Source: Dichomitus squalens LYAD-421 SS1 (Eukaryota > Basidiomycota > Agaricomycetes > Polyporales > Polyporaceae). From it: a stretch of DNA of 35,935 bases. Below, piece by piece: positions 1 to 10,650 of the stretch (positions within the stretch are counted from its first letter, which is position 1; the number at the start of each line of letters is the position of its first letter). The translations under genes and the position numbers were made by a program. The notes under the pieces are model-generated. The model was not told where the DNA came from and did not search any database. It saw only the letters and a list, made by a program, of their open reading frames with translations. Location: contig NW_006766965.1 of assembly GCF_000275845.1 (NCBI RefSeq), positions 29,008-64,942 on the forward strand, in the 5' to 3' direction.

Positions 1-1
1 T

Positions 2-220
2 CGAACAATGCACATTCAGCGAAAGTTCCATTTCTTGCGCGACAATCTGGTGGCTACAGGAGAAGCTGAAATACAATGGGTACCTACGGAGGAAATGGTA
101 GCGGACATTTTTACAAAGGCCTTACCTCGAGAGAAACACTGGAGGTTTATGCGGGCTATGGGTCTTAGGCAGCGCTTGAGTGGGAGTGTCGGAATGCGGT
201 CAGGTGACGTGTCAGATTAG
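2..220 (+). mobile_element. 3' end of Ty1/Copia pol (RNase H C-terminus), partial
   Basis: The reading frame open from the left edge gives the last ~70 residues of a Copia-type polyprotein. It contains the RNase H tail signature: a R-T-x-H-I start, then HFLRDNL, then VPTEEMVADIFTKALP followed by KHW. This part cleaves the RNA strand of RNA:DNA hybrids during reverse transcription. Gag, protease, integrase and the polymerase core would lie left of the window. The frame continues about 30 bases into the LTR before its stop, as is usual when the pol stop falls at the LTR border. Plus-strand orientation is supported by the LTR directly downstream. Whether the rest of the element is intact cannot be judged here. 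Confidence 0.88.
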
Positions 221-400
221 ATTAGATTACCTTACCTTCCTGTTATAGTAGACAAGCACTGCCACCTGCCAGCGCTGTAGACAGTGCTGGCTTCGCTCCT
301 TCCTTTCCTCAGTCAGTGATCTTCTCACTAGACTGAGGTATGTTCATCTTCTATTCCCATACTATACTGTACTCATATGGTTCTTAGAGTCCTCTGTACA
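187..400 (+). mobile_element. 3' LTR of the Copia element
   Basis: The LTR is inferred to begin with TGTCGGAATG at 187, directly after a purine-rich stretch (GAGTGGGAG) that can serve as the polypurine tract, and to end with CTCTGTACA at 400. This gives a TG...CA element of 214 bp. The 5' LTR is outside the window, so the ends are inferred from position and the TG/CA rule rather than from a pairwise match. The right end is supported because the same terminal sequence recurs at 444-456 next to a partial copy. No target-site duplication can be tested. Confidence 0.65.
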
Positions 401-460
401 GGTATAGTCCTAATACAGTCAGTGATCTTCCCACTAGACTGAGAGTCCTCTGTACAGGAT
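401..460 (+). repeat. Second, internally deleted LTR end
   Basis: Positions 416-442 repeat 310-336 with a single change (CAGTCAGTGATCTT, then CACTAGACTGAG), and 441-458 repeat the LTR terminus seen at 385-402 (AGAGTCCTCTGTACAGG). In the first LTR these two blocks are ~48 bp apart; here they are fused. This looks like a truncated or internally deleted copy of the same LTR end, either from a nested insertion or from slippage. It lies against the broken DUF6534 gene on the minus strand. Confidence 0.7.
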
Positions 461-471
461 CTCTTAAATAC

Positions 472-758
472 CGTGGTGCTCGTCCGACCTTGGTATTGAA
501 ACCATATTCTGAGTGCGAAGTCGTTTATAACGCATGGAAAACTCACAAAGAACTTCAGGATAAGACTGGCAGTAGGATATAGCCGGAAGTAGCGATATCT
601 CTGATGAGTGGTTAATCCGAAGAGCCTCAAATGTAAGTCAGCATTGGGGACACAGATGGAAGATGATAATATACTCACATGCATCCAAAGCAGGTGCAGA
701 CAAGTACCACGCCCAAAGTGTCGTTGAGTCCAAGGGCGTTCGAAAGAGGGGCTGCCAT
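472..758 (-). pseudogene. DUF6534 family membrane protein, 5' stump truncated by Copia LTR
   Basis: Exon 1 (758-679) starts MAAPLS and contains NDTLGVVLV and CTCFGCM. A 53 bp GT-AG intron leads to exon 2 (625-547, 79 nt), which encodes LFGLTTHQRYRYFRLYP, the family hallmark after helix 1. The phase-2 junction and the 79-nt exon match every intact paralogue in the window. A candidate third exon (488-472) follows, then the coding sequence runs into LTR material at about 460. Helices 2-7 and the DUF6534 domain proper are missing. The sequence is closest to the intact gene at 32875-35089 (both have a Cys-rich first helix and LFGLTTHQ). It is a dead stump. Confidence 0.82.
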
Positions 759-3700
759 TGCCCCAGGATCAGTAGTATTTGCGCTCACCATCGATTCCTA
801 GTGAGCTGCAGACTGTGAACCCCTTATGAAGGAAACGAGACAGGTGACAAAAGAGAGCGGGAGGTGACAGGATATGTATTATCTTACGAACAAGCAAGGG
901 GGGAGTGATGAACCCGGAAACGGGATGATGTAACGAGCCAAAGTGCGGGTCTCCGATAGCAATAGCAACATAGGGTTGAAGTTCACCATTTTGGCGCGCC
1001 GCAGTCGGAAAGGCTGGTATTGGTGAGCTGATAATAGGCCACCGGTAACTGCTCCCGCGTATCATCGTCGAAACTTCGGCGGCCTGGACAACGAGAGATG
1101 GGCGACTCGGAAGCGTCTATGTAGGGCGTCGGGGTACACGAATGATCCTCAGGCGGTGTATCAAGGCGTGGAAAGTTATGCACGGTCTGCATGTTTGAGT
1201 GTGCCCACGGAAGACATTGTGTGCGATATTGGTATCCACAAGGCGGTGCATGCCATGTGGTCTGACCTGCCAGTGGAAGCGTCCCAAATTACAGCAAGCA
1301 ATATGTCACATCTGAACAAGCCGTCCGAGTCGCCAACAGTACATTGAGTGGCCAGGTAGTCGCGTGGAGTGTTCTCCAAGGAGATACTTTTTCCCTTGCA
1401 AGGAAAATCAAGAATATGCTCACCATGTCAGAGAAGTTGAAGAGGATCATGTCTGAACATGCCTGTCTAGGGACCTTCTTCCCATAAGTTCGCCTTTGCT
1501 AAGGCACGGTTTCCGAGTGGAACTTATAGGTGGCGAGTGGGACTATGGCAGCTTCTCCGGCTTGATCGCCCCCATACTGTCGGTGGCCGCTCACTCTAGA
1601 CCCACGTATCTCACGATTCAAGCAGGTGAACAGCATTACTCGTTCGCCCCAATCTTCCCGTTGGTTCCCACGACCATCTACACTGGTGTCGAATTGGCTA
1701 TGGCCAGTTTCAGAATTGGCTGAAGAGTGCTATCTCCCAAGTACGTCCATGATCTCAGCTGCGCTCAAAAGTGATCCAACCTCTCGCTCGGGTACTTGAG
1801 TATTGACTTCAGGAAGCCCCATGCCGGGGCCACCGAGCTGGCATATCGACGGGAAGTAAGGTTCTAGGTTTGATAGTCCGAGAAGTAGTGCAGGACAGCT
1901 TTTTCGTTGCGTGGTGTCCTGCGAAATCGACCCTGGACTAGGAATGATGCATTCTGAGGTGCTATGGAAACCTAAATCTCGCCCCGCACAAACGGTGTGT
2001 CTTGAAGCACAGAGGACTGGCATCTCGGACACAGAAACCTCTCAGGAGAATCGCAAATTGATAGATATGGATTCCTGAAACTCCGTGGGTTAGTCGGCTG
2101 AGGGTCGATTAACAAGGTTTCTTGCCGGGAGGCGTGCGTACGGGTGGAGCGCTCCGATATAGACCGTCCCGGAGAGGTTTGGCTGTCTATTGTTGGCGAC
2201 TCCCCAGAGCTCGATTAGCGACGGAGTTCATGCAGCCACGGCGGACAATCCTCTTGTGCAGATCCCCTGTTGTGGCAGGTAAACAATCAGTCCATCATCC
2301 AACGAACGTTCAGCGCCGCCTGGCACCGCAACGTCAGTAGGGGTGCTCAATTCTTGTCCGGCCACCCCACGCCCACGGCTGTAGGCGCTTATTTTGTTCC
2401 GCCTCGCGCTGGCCAAGGCACCAAATTTTCACACGGATCCTTGCTCACGTCACCTTCTCGTCCTAACGCGACGAATACGCTATAGCTCTCTGCCAATGGT
2501 AGACCCCTGGCAGAGCGTTGTCCAATTGTACCGTGCAACAACGCATGAGGTTTTCTGACGAGATGCTCCAAGCACGACTGCTCAACAGTAGCACGTATCG
2601 TACGAACAGTACTTGCCTTTCCTATCTCAATGTGGCGCAATCGCCTCTCCCCCCCTTTAGTCCTGCTCCACGCCCTCGCACAGATCCCGTAAATTCTGGC
2701 TGCGGCAAACTCGTTCTGCACTATCTTTTGTTCCCTGTGGCTACGCGAGAGTTGTGACTTACCCTCAATGCAGCAACGGAACTTTGTTATTTGAGCCAGG
2801 CCTCCAGTTGTCCCAAGCTCGAGATACGCGTCTATAACCATCATGGATGTCCCTATCAGTGTTCTGCCCGCTCTCACTACCAGTGCCAGCTGGTGGACCT
2901 CTTTGGGGAGAAGCATGGACGTACAAGGGCTTTACCAGCTGTTACCTTCGATCTCTTCATGAGGTGCGTACTACTTTCCGTTTGAGCACCGACCTGCAAG
3001 CGCTGACGGCTACGTTTGCAGTGACCCGAGATCCACTCTGGTGTGCACGCCCTATGTAATCCATGATTCTCATAGCCAAAACCTCCCGAAGGCTTCTCCT
3101 TGATAACCTCACTAATCGTCGAGGGTCTGTGAGGATGACAACCTACTCTCCAAGCTCCCATATCCGCGTGCGTCTCTGACTGCACCTCGGACGGGCCGCG
3201 TTCCAGAATCTTCTCTCGTTTTACGAGCGGATCCTACTATGTCTTGGCGATTGGCTCCCAGGAATGGTGCTCCCTCGTTCCGTCGCGCGTTCATACTCAT
3301 CTTCTCACGGGCGATTGGTGTGCAAATGGCGCACCGACTTTCACCTTGATGTACTCCCGCTGCTCTCGAGTCGTATATCAAGCTCTTGTTTAGAAGAGAC
3401 CAGAGGAGCCATTAAGTAGCACTTGTGTACGCCTATGCTGTTAGCGCTGAAGAGCGTCGCCGACACGAATGGAGCGAAGCATAGGGCCCGGAGCGTGATG
3501 CTACTTGCGGTCGTGCTGTTCAGTTGCGTTTGTTCATTGTTCGGTGTTAATCGTGGGTTCCTACCAATGGTCTAGGGCTGTCTCGGTCTCGGTCCTCTGT
3601 AGGTTGCTTATGCTTTCCATCCATCACGCGTTTTAGCGGGTCAATGTTGCTTATCTTTACCATCAACCAACCTTCCCTGCATACGACTGCGGGAGCATTT

Positions 3701-3829
3701 CCATGACGCCCTAGCATCTCTTGAGCTACTAGAGAGCAGCCAGTACTTGAGTACCGCACCCTTCGTCGACTGTAGTGACAAGCTCAACAAGGGCACGTAG
3801 GAGCTCGAGCGGCCTGTAATTCTTGCACT
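759..3829. other. Gene-poor region, no recognisable gene
   Basis: No family could be recognised. Short open frames exist on both strands; the longest is a minus-strand frame at 2389-2916 (175 codons) that has no familiar motif. On the plus strand, frames over roughly 2270-3400 have a coding-like mix of hydrophobic and Pro/Ser-rich stretches but are broken by stops every 30-80 codons. They may be an old decayed gene or transposon. No repeats, splice-consistent exon series or RNA genes were seen. Confidence 0.5.
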
Positions 3830-4700
3830 TCAGTTAAACTAATATACGACATGTAGTATACAGGTTTTATACGTAAGAGAAAGGTAGTAGAGAGTAGGTG
3901 CCCTGTATGTGCATACTTGCGCGTACGATAAGCAGCGATGAAGATAGACAAGGATGCAGAAACGACTACAAAAGGACAATCCGATCCCAAAACCGGTGTA
4001 TTACAGTACGCACGAATAGAGTACCATGAAGCGGGCGAGCAGTGTTCAGGTGGGTGGAGACGATAACTGTCAGATTCAATGGAGATAATACGGTGCCCAT
4101 CACGTGCAGGGAGATACGCCGTGGAGATGTCATCGCATGTTATCTTGGGATTGGGGATGTTGAGCATGTCGCTCCGACATGTGTGTCGTACCCATGCTTG
4201 TCGGCCAGGGCTTGTGCGACGCGGCCATTGGCGACTGAGGAACGATGTTGTTGGGCGTGCCGATCGTTAGGCTGGGTACGACCCGGATTGAATGCTTCTG
4301 GGGCAGGGTTGTCGGAAAGTCGCAGGCCCACATCAGCCAGGCCACATGAATGTTGGCATGGACGACTCGGGAGTGTGGGACGAGGAGAAAACAGAGTACG
4401 GTGGGAGCCCTGTCTGCGTGCGCGGGTGGAGTCGACAGTATATGCTGCTGATGTACAGCGAATGTGATAGATAGGTGATGAACAGACTGTCCGGGCGTTA
4501 TGAGATCCGTCGTGGAGGGAGGCGAATAAGGGCGTGGATGTTGGCTTAGCAGAACAGACTTGTTTAGCTTCGAGCTTCTCCACAGAGGCTTTCCCCGATG
4601 AAGCTGGGAGTGCCAAGGCATGCACGATGTCTGAAACATGCGACAGTGGCATGCACGCCGAGCATCCAGAGTGAGGGATCAATGTTCGAGAGACAAGGGA
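3830..4700 (-). repeat. Dispersed repeat copy 1 with degraded unknown ORF
   Basis: This stretch is clearly related to 27830-28800. Matching blocks occur in the same order: GAGAGTAGG-GCC-TGTATG near 3892 and 27876, CAGGGAGATACG near 4108 and 28134, GACGCGGCC-T-GGCGACTG near 4218 and 28208, GACGACTC-GGAGT near 4360 and 28327, and GGAGGCGAAT near 4517 and 28487. On the minus strand both copies share the residue pattern GTP-N-V/I-V-QSP-AAS and an upstream V-HVA block. Here the frame is open from 4639 to 4130 and an overlapping frame runs 4682-4140. I do not recognise the protein. It could be a decayed gene family or the internal part of an unclassified repeat. Confidence 0.55.
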
Positions 4701-5289
4701 ATTTGCGTTCAGGGAAACCCAGGTTGGGCCGGACGACTTTGACTTTACGTTGAATAGCCGACTGTCCCTCTGGCACGACCCGGAGCGAACAGCTCCCGCA
4801 CATCAGGCGCGTGTGGAATGCGGGGAGTAAGGCGAGGATGACACCAAAGCAGGGCACCCCACGGACACAGCGATAGGATAGCGAATCGGTTACGGTTGAT
4901 GAATGGACGGGGTTTGCTACTGTATGATTACGAAAAAATAACTGACAATCACTCGCGTGGATGGGCTGGGCATGAAATAGACCGCGCCCGAACTATCCAG
5001 TAACGACGTACCTCGTCAAGACAATGAATAGCGCTGTCGATCTCTCCAACTCCAAACACCAAGCCGCCAGCATTACTACGTTGACCCTTCACGTGATTGA
5101 CGTCTTCGACGACCAGGGTATCGTGGGTCGTGAGGTGCTGCCAGGCAGGACACTGACGAAACGAAGACGATAAGCGCCAAGGCCAGACAGCTAGCCGAAC
5201 TGTACAAGACGCGGGTAGACTCACAACCGTCGAGGCCATAGCTCAAGTGTCGACGGAACCGGTGTGACCGATCTTAGATGTGGACAGTG
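4701..5289. other. Intergenic, nothing recognised
   Basis: This lies downstream of the minus-strand GMC pseudogene. The last GMC exon should have ended in this area, but the C-terminal FAD-binding segment is not recognisable. A minus-strand frame (5239-4949) is open without a familiar motif. No repeats were seen. Confidence 0.5.
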
Positions 5290-6667
5290 AGATGCAGTAG
5301 ATTCACACGCCAAGTAGTAGAGACGTTCGTTTTGGCGAGCTCTGCACCAACGTACTCGTGTCAGTGTTAGACCCAGTAACCCAAGAGGCTTCTCCGTACC
5401 GCGCAGCTGCTCGTCCGTGGTAATGTTGACGCGAGGAATCAGGTCCGCTTCGCTGACCTCCTTCCAAGGCCCATCCTGCATAACCTTGCAGATGAACTTG
5501 GCGGGCCCAAGAAGAATTGATCTCGGAGTCAATGTCTCCCGCGAGGTAGTTCGGCTCGATCGTTGGCTGGACCTTAGGGTCACTCGAGCTGGCGTGTTAA
5601 GAGGGATGCATCAGTTCGCATGCATTGCAGGAAGAAGGAAACGCGAATGACATTGGTTCCTCGAGATAATGGGTGACCGATCGAGGGAAGGAGGCCGATG
5701 TGCGGCTTCGGGGCGCCTGACAACGCTCTGAGCACAACTGGGAGTTCAGCCGCATTGTGTGAAAGACACACCTGCAGGATGCACGTTGACGGGGAAGACG
5801 ACGATCTCGAGGTCGAGCACTTTCTTGTCATTGAGCAACTTCAGGTGCAGCTCGTACTGCTCCTTCGAACCCGGCGACAGTTTGTCCGTGGTCCGCTTGA
5901 TCCTCTTCTCGACCTTCTCAATCAGCTCATCCGCCCGTTCGGTAATCGTGTGGAGCGATAGGAAGGCAACGCCGGTGCAGGCAAGTGAAAGGGGACCAGC
6001 TGCTTCTATGCTACGCACGAAGCTCAGAGCACGTTGCAGAGACTTGTAGTACGTACGTACTAGATGCTCCGGAGCTCTGTCTGCACTTCTGGCGACGTAA
6101 TGGTCTCACTTGTGACAAAACCGTGCTCCACCTTCGTCTCTGCGGAGTTCTCAGGATTTACTTGAAACGAAAATTGTTGTAAGTACTGAAGACGCAGCTG
6201 GTGAAGATCAGATGGTCTTGCAGATTCTCACCAAGAGATGCACAGGGATGCCGAGATCTTCCAATACGTTGCAATTCCCGATGCCGTTCAGCCCGACGAT
6301 ATGTGGGGACTTGCTCGTGCTGCAGAAGATGGCCATGAGACAAGGTGGTGCATCGAGCGTGATGTGATCTCACATACCACCCGCACAGAATCACTCTGTT
6401 GGCAGCATGAACAACATGCACGTCTCCGCCATACTCGAATTCGACGCCGGTAGCGATGACATCATCGCCGTCCTGTTTAGTCAGGATACGGTTGACGTAC
6501 GCGGTGGTAAACACCTTCAAGTTCGGAGGGTCAAGCGCTGGAACGATGTAGTCCTGGGTTCTCCAAATGAGTCACGCTTTCGCATAACGAAAGAGCGAAG
6601 GTCACCGTCGCTGCGGTGCTACGAGCGCCTGTTTTAGGGTCGATGTTCGCAGTAGCTTTGAAGGTAC
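5290..6667 (-). pseudogene. GMC oxidoreductase (AA3-like) pseudogene, frameshifted and missing its N-terminus
   Basis: The intact family uses FAD to oxidise alcohols or sugars. In order on the minus strand: ANIDPKTGARSTAAT (6667-6606), NLKVFTTAYVNRI and GVEFEYGG (6553-6378), KSPHIV-L-GIG and GIPVH (6319 on), GENLQDHL (~6230), a long block with TGVAFLSL, ADELI, KEQYELHLKLLNDKK and LEIVVFPVN (6010-5772), KPHIGLLPSIGHPLSRGT (5716 on), PTIEPNYLAGDIDSE and the shifted FICKVMQDGPWKEVSEADLI (5588-5400), then VSTTW (5341 on). Plausible 50-60 bp introns separate several blocks. Frame is lost before GENLQDH, near 5640 and near 5515. The GxGxxG FAD motif and the C-terminal active site are not visible. 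It is a decayed gene, not a working enzyme. Confidence 0.88.
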
Positions 6668-7660
6668 CTGTAGGCTGTATGTCCGTTCCACACGTAGAGT
6701 CGACCGTCCACTGAAACCATGGTACGTACCGAACCTCCGAGCTGGAAGGACAGACACTGATGTGAGACGTGCCAACCGACGGTACCATAGGAGACGTACT
6801 TACTCTATCATCGATCGTCTCAATGTCATGTGCGTCCACAGAGAAGCATCGAGCTCCGTGATCACAGCACGAAGTTCACGACGTCACCACACCTTCTGGA
6901 AGTATAGCTCAAAACAGGAGAGGGCCCTGCAGAACAGATTAGAACAGGTCCTGCAACATGTCAGCTTACAGTATCATTCGCGATGGCGGAAAGTCGACTT
7001 ACTAGCGTGACCCACAGAGTCCTTGTTGGAAAGTTCACGAAACTCCGGATAGTTGTTTGCAGGTGACAGAAGGAAGCTACGACAGACGCGAGCAAAGATA
7101 AGAGCAATAAAACGAGAACGGTATACGTCTCAGCTCTCTTCGCCGCCGCAAAGCAGCGTTCCCAGTTCAACCAGCCCAGGTTCCCAAGCGCTCCCACGGC
7201 TGCGGACGATATGAGACGAAGGAAACCTGTAGCACGAATTGTCGCACATACCGTCAACCGCTTCACGCTGCGGCATGTTCATCGCATGTTTAATAGAGGG
7301 AAGGGTGTGTGCGGCAGCTCTGTCCTCAACTTCCTATTCTGGATGAGACCAGGCTTGGTACCTAACGCGGAAACGGAGAGACTGACCGGGACCAGAAGAA
7401 GCTCTTCTCGGAACCACCGCTGGGCGTAGTGATATCAAGGACGGTTTCTGTTGCCTGATTGTGCGGAACACCCAGTCATACTCGGGGATGAAGACCTGCC
7501 ATCGGGCAAAGCTGCAAGGGCGAGCACAATGTGACATGTCTCAAAAGCAAGGCACACTTGCGGAACGAGGAGCCCGTCTAAGGGAGGATTTACGGCCCCA
7601 AAGAGTGCTCAAGCCTCGAATTGAGACTTTCGGGTTCTTCGACAGCGTCGACACAGCAGC
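6668..7660. other. Region upstream of GMC pseudogene, nothing recognised
   Basis: The FAD-binding first third of the GMC gene would be expected here on the minus strand, but no GxGxxG or GGSS motif is visible in any frame. A minus-strand frame at 7266-6961 has a hydrophobic Leu/Ser/Val stretch with no recognisable family. The area between the GMC relic and the start of the duplicated segment therefore holds no supported gene. Confidence 0.45.
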
Positions 7661-8577
7661 ACATCCTGAGAACTAGTGTGCAGTAGCAATTGCACGCCGG
7701 TGGCGGCATTATCAGCATTGCCCAGAGAGGTTGAAGAGATAAGCAACGGGCTAACCAGCTACAACGAATTCATAGGGCTCCTGTGCGTCGTGGCCGCTCT
7801 CTTGCGAGAATCTCTGTTCCATGATGCATATCGTGATGTTCGAGTTGAATCGGAGGATTTAGACTCGCGAGGACTATCGAAGGTGCGCCAAGCAAATCCG
7901 CGCGAATCGGTCTTCAGTCCGCGCGAGGTAGGACGCTGACTGGAAACTGATGAGATGCCAGCAGTTAGCGTCGTGACAGCCATCTATAGCACGCATTCGA
8001 CACACTTGAGATACCGGCTTCTTCTGCCTTGTCCCACTGCCATCGTCTGTGATTGGCTTCAATGGTCCTTGAGACTCTGATGGGCTCCAATGTCGACCGC
8101 TCTCATTCTATTCGAAAAGTCAGCGATAGGCATCATAAGAGCTGTTTCTAGGGCCGTAGCTGTTGGACGGCAGAGGACCACGGGGCGACGTGGCTGCGTA
8201 GGCTTGACAAGGTCAACCCGGAACCGACCTTACCCGCGCACGACGATCACGTGTTATTTTTCAACTGATATTCATAGCAATGTACCTGGTAAGCACTCGT
8301 CCGTCTGCTCCCTGTGCTCCCCCTTCACTTCTTGGTCCCTAAGTGGCGTGTCTCCTCGCTGTAACGACTGCCCCTCTATGCTCTCTGGAACGTGTCACGT
8401 CTCGGCACCGTCTTGCTCCATCGCTTGTCTCCATCTGCCCTCAATCTACGACTGCCGGTGCTATAGCCACATCCTCATGAATATTCTTGTGAGGTCCTTC
8501 AGTACGTTCTCAGTCTTCCTCATCTCCGTCTCTCTTCCTGTCCATTCTCCTTGCCACTTCCCTTCCATTCGCCACAC

Positions 8578-8613
8578 GACCGCGCGGCTGTGACTGCCCC
8601 TCCCCGCGCGGTC
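8578..8613. repeat. Perfect 10-bp inverted repeat (hairpin) in duplication copy 1
   Basis: GACCGCGCGG (8578-8587) and CCGCGCGGTC (8604-8613) are perfect reverse complements around a 16-nt spacer. The equivalent place in copy 2 (16773-16808) keeps the structure with one mismatch. The stem is entirely GC-rich apart from one A-T pair. It could be a regulatory palindrome or a cruciform; no factor can be assigned. Confidence 0.7.
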
Positions 8614-9739
8614 GTCTTCTTCAGTCGCGCAGGTTGTTCGCTACGTCACACGAGCTTCCTGCCGATGCGAGTTATAGTTCCATTCATGAATCTCTCTTAT
8701 CCTTCTGATAGTCCTTTTTTACTACGCTCATCTTGGCTCTATGGCGCCTTCGCTCTTGCTTCGGGACTTTGCTGGCAACTGGTATGCCCTTCCTTGTGCA
8801 CCACGATGAGCCTCACTGGACGCCGTCTCGCCATCAGCAACGTCGTTGACGGCCACCGACGGTAAGCTTCATCTCAATCCCGCGCCATAGCCGACATGTA
8901 CCTCGACTCTGCTATCCGCGGCTTTTGCACCCCTTCCCGCCCGCATCTCCGGAGAAGGTTTGCCGAATTCTTCTTGTCGAGATGAATTTATGCTCACGCC
9001 CGTTCTACAGACTTAGTCGACGCATCCTTGAACACTTCGATATTGTCTTTGCGTGCCGTCTGTTAGCACGCGTCATAATTGATGCGTCGTGCTTCTCCAC
9101 ACATCCCTCTCGACGCGTGCTACTAGCGGCATTCTCCTTTGCGCGCCTACCAAGTCCTGGCGGATTCTGCTCTCCTACGTGCGCTGAACGTCATCCGTGA
9201 TTCACATAGCCTCTGAGGCACTCCCTCGGTGAGTTTTTGCATTCCTGCCATGCTTTTTGTTTCTTGGCTGCGTCGCTTTCCTCCCTCCCAACGTTGTCCC
9301 CTACTGGTTAGATTCCCTCTCGTCCTAAGCTTGGCGTGTGTGTTCCTTATTCCAATGCTCTTGGCTGCCTCGTCGCACTTCATTTCGTCTGCCCTCCCCA
9401 CACATCGCGGCGTGGGTCAAAGCACTGAGGTCCGACCGTCCAGTCGAGATTCATCGCAGCAGCAGAGCGTCGCTTCTCCGCCCCGTTTGCGAGCGTCGTC
9501 CCCAGCAGGCAGGCCGGTGTAGTGCGGGGTCTCAAGCGTCAGACAAGATTCTGAGCAGGACCCTTTGTTGGGTGAAGTGCGCCCTAGAAAGCGATGCTGT
9601 CGAACAAGAATGTTATGGTGCGTACCTTGTTGGAGTCCTCCGCAGAGGTGGATTGGGTCGGCCGACGGCCCGCATATCTTCGCGCTGTATCCCAGCGAGT
9701 ATCTTCAGAGGATCTTTGACCGCCATCCGATGGTCATGG

Positions 9740-10526
9740 TGTTGAGCCAGACCATCGCCGATCGCCTTTCGAATGTTGCCTTGAAGACCCGGTTGCTCAA
9801 GCAGGAGCTGCGCGTCTGCAGACCATCATGACGACCACTACGGGAGTTCTGTCTGCTATCGACGGGGCGGATGCTCGCAGCGCGCTGTTCTCTTCTATTG
9901 TTTGGGAGCCGCTGGGTAAGAAGAGAGCATTCGATCGATCCGCTCGTGTTGTTCCTGCCGAAGACAGTCGCGGGCCCGCATAGTATGGTTCGTGAGTGCT
10001 ATTTCGAATGTATCTCACGTCCTTCATCCAGATTATGTTCCAAAACTCAAGAATCTCTACGTGGAACACATCTATGGGTGGGGGCCGATTCTACGCGGAT
10101 CGACAAGGCACGACCTCTGAATAAGCTCTGTTCGTCGGGGCGACGACGCTGAGCTGCTCCGGTGCTGGTCTGATGCGGGCTTTCAACATTTTCGTACTAT
10201 GCTTCATGCAATCACGCGGCGTGACGGATATCGCGTTCTCTCAGGTCCAAGCCATTGGTCAGACGATCCTAGGGGTGCCACGTTCCACACTTGCTCCATG
10301 TCCTTCCTCGACATACCAACTCATCCCTTCGCACTGTCTGCCCGTCCTACTCGAGATCATGTATAGCAAGACAGTCGTGATGTAACCCAAGACAATATAC
10401 GTCGTCGCCAACAGCATCATATTCGCCTCCGTTGTTGTCGTGCTGCTGTTCCGCTCGGGCGTGCTATTCAAGCCCGCGTGCAAAGGCAAGCTCGGCCCGG
10501 TGGAGGCGCGCCTGGAGCCGACGTAA
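9740..10526 (+). pseudogene. MFS transporter pseudogene 1, internally deleted
   Basis: MFS proteins are 12-helix membrane carriers. Recognisable pieces, in several frames, are DPVAQA and LQTIMTTTTGVLSAI (N-terminal half, ~9785-9870), KKRAF (after helix 6), LYVEHIYGWGP (central loop), VLCFMQSRG with QAIGQTILG (helix 10-11 region), and YPKTIYVVANS through PVEARLEPT with a stop at 10524-10526. Helix 3-5 and helix 7-9 segments are absent. The Tyr codon before PKTIY, intact in copy 2, is TAA at 10383-10385. The C-terminal Ser-rich tail of copy 2 is also lost. The same family is represented at 17930-19044, 22640-23360 and 27505-27628. Confidence 0.82.
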
Positions 10527-10650
10527 GACACTTCGTCCCATTCTTTTGTGATCTTCTGCATTCTACTTAACGTTCACTTCTCTCTCCCGATAGAGAAAGA
10601 TGGAATAACTGCATCGCCGACTGGCTTCTTTGGTCTCTTTATATGATGTA

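Larger units (their letters stand above)
7661..10650 (+). repeat. Segmental duplication, copy 1
   Basis: From ACATCCTGAG at 7661 onward the sequence matches 15889-19210 in the same order and orientation, with many substitutions and small indels. Good anchors are CGCGCGAATCGGTCTT (~7899 and ~16109), GACTGCCCCTCCCCGCGCGG (8592 and 16787), GGAGAAGGTT-GCCGAATTC (~8951 and ~17161) and GTCTGCAGACCATCATGA (~9812 and ~18059). The first ~2 kb is pyrimidine-rich with no recognisable ORF; the last ~0.9 kb carries an MFS pseudogene. Copy 1 is ~0.3 kb shorter, partly because of extra deletions in the MFS part. Confidence 0.88.

Noticed and set aside
2389..2916. 175-codon minus-strand open frame
   Set aside because: No motif, no splice partners and no paralogue in the window; likely chance or relic.
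4140..4682. Long minus-strand open frame (180 codons) inside dispersed repeat copy 1
   Set aside because: An overlapping frame is equally open and only partial blocks match the second copy; not enough to call a functional gene.
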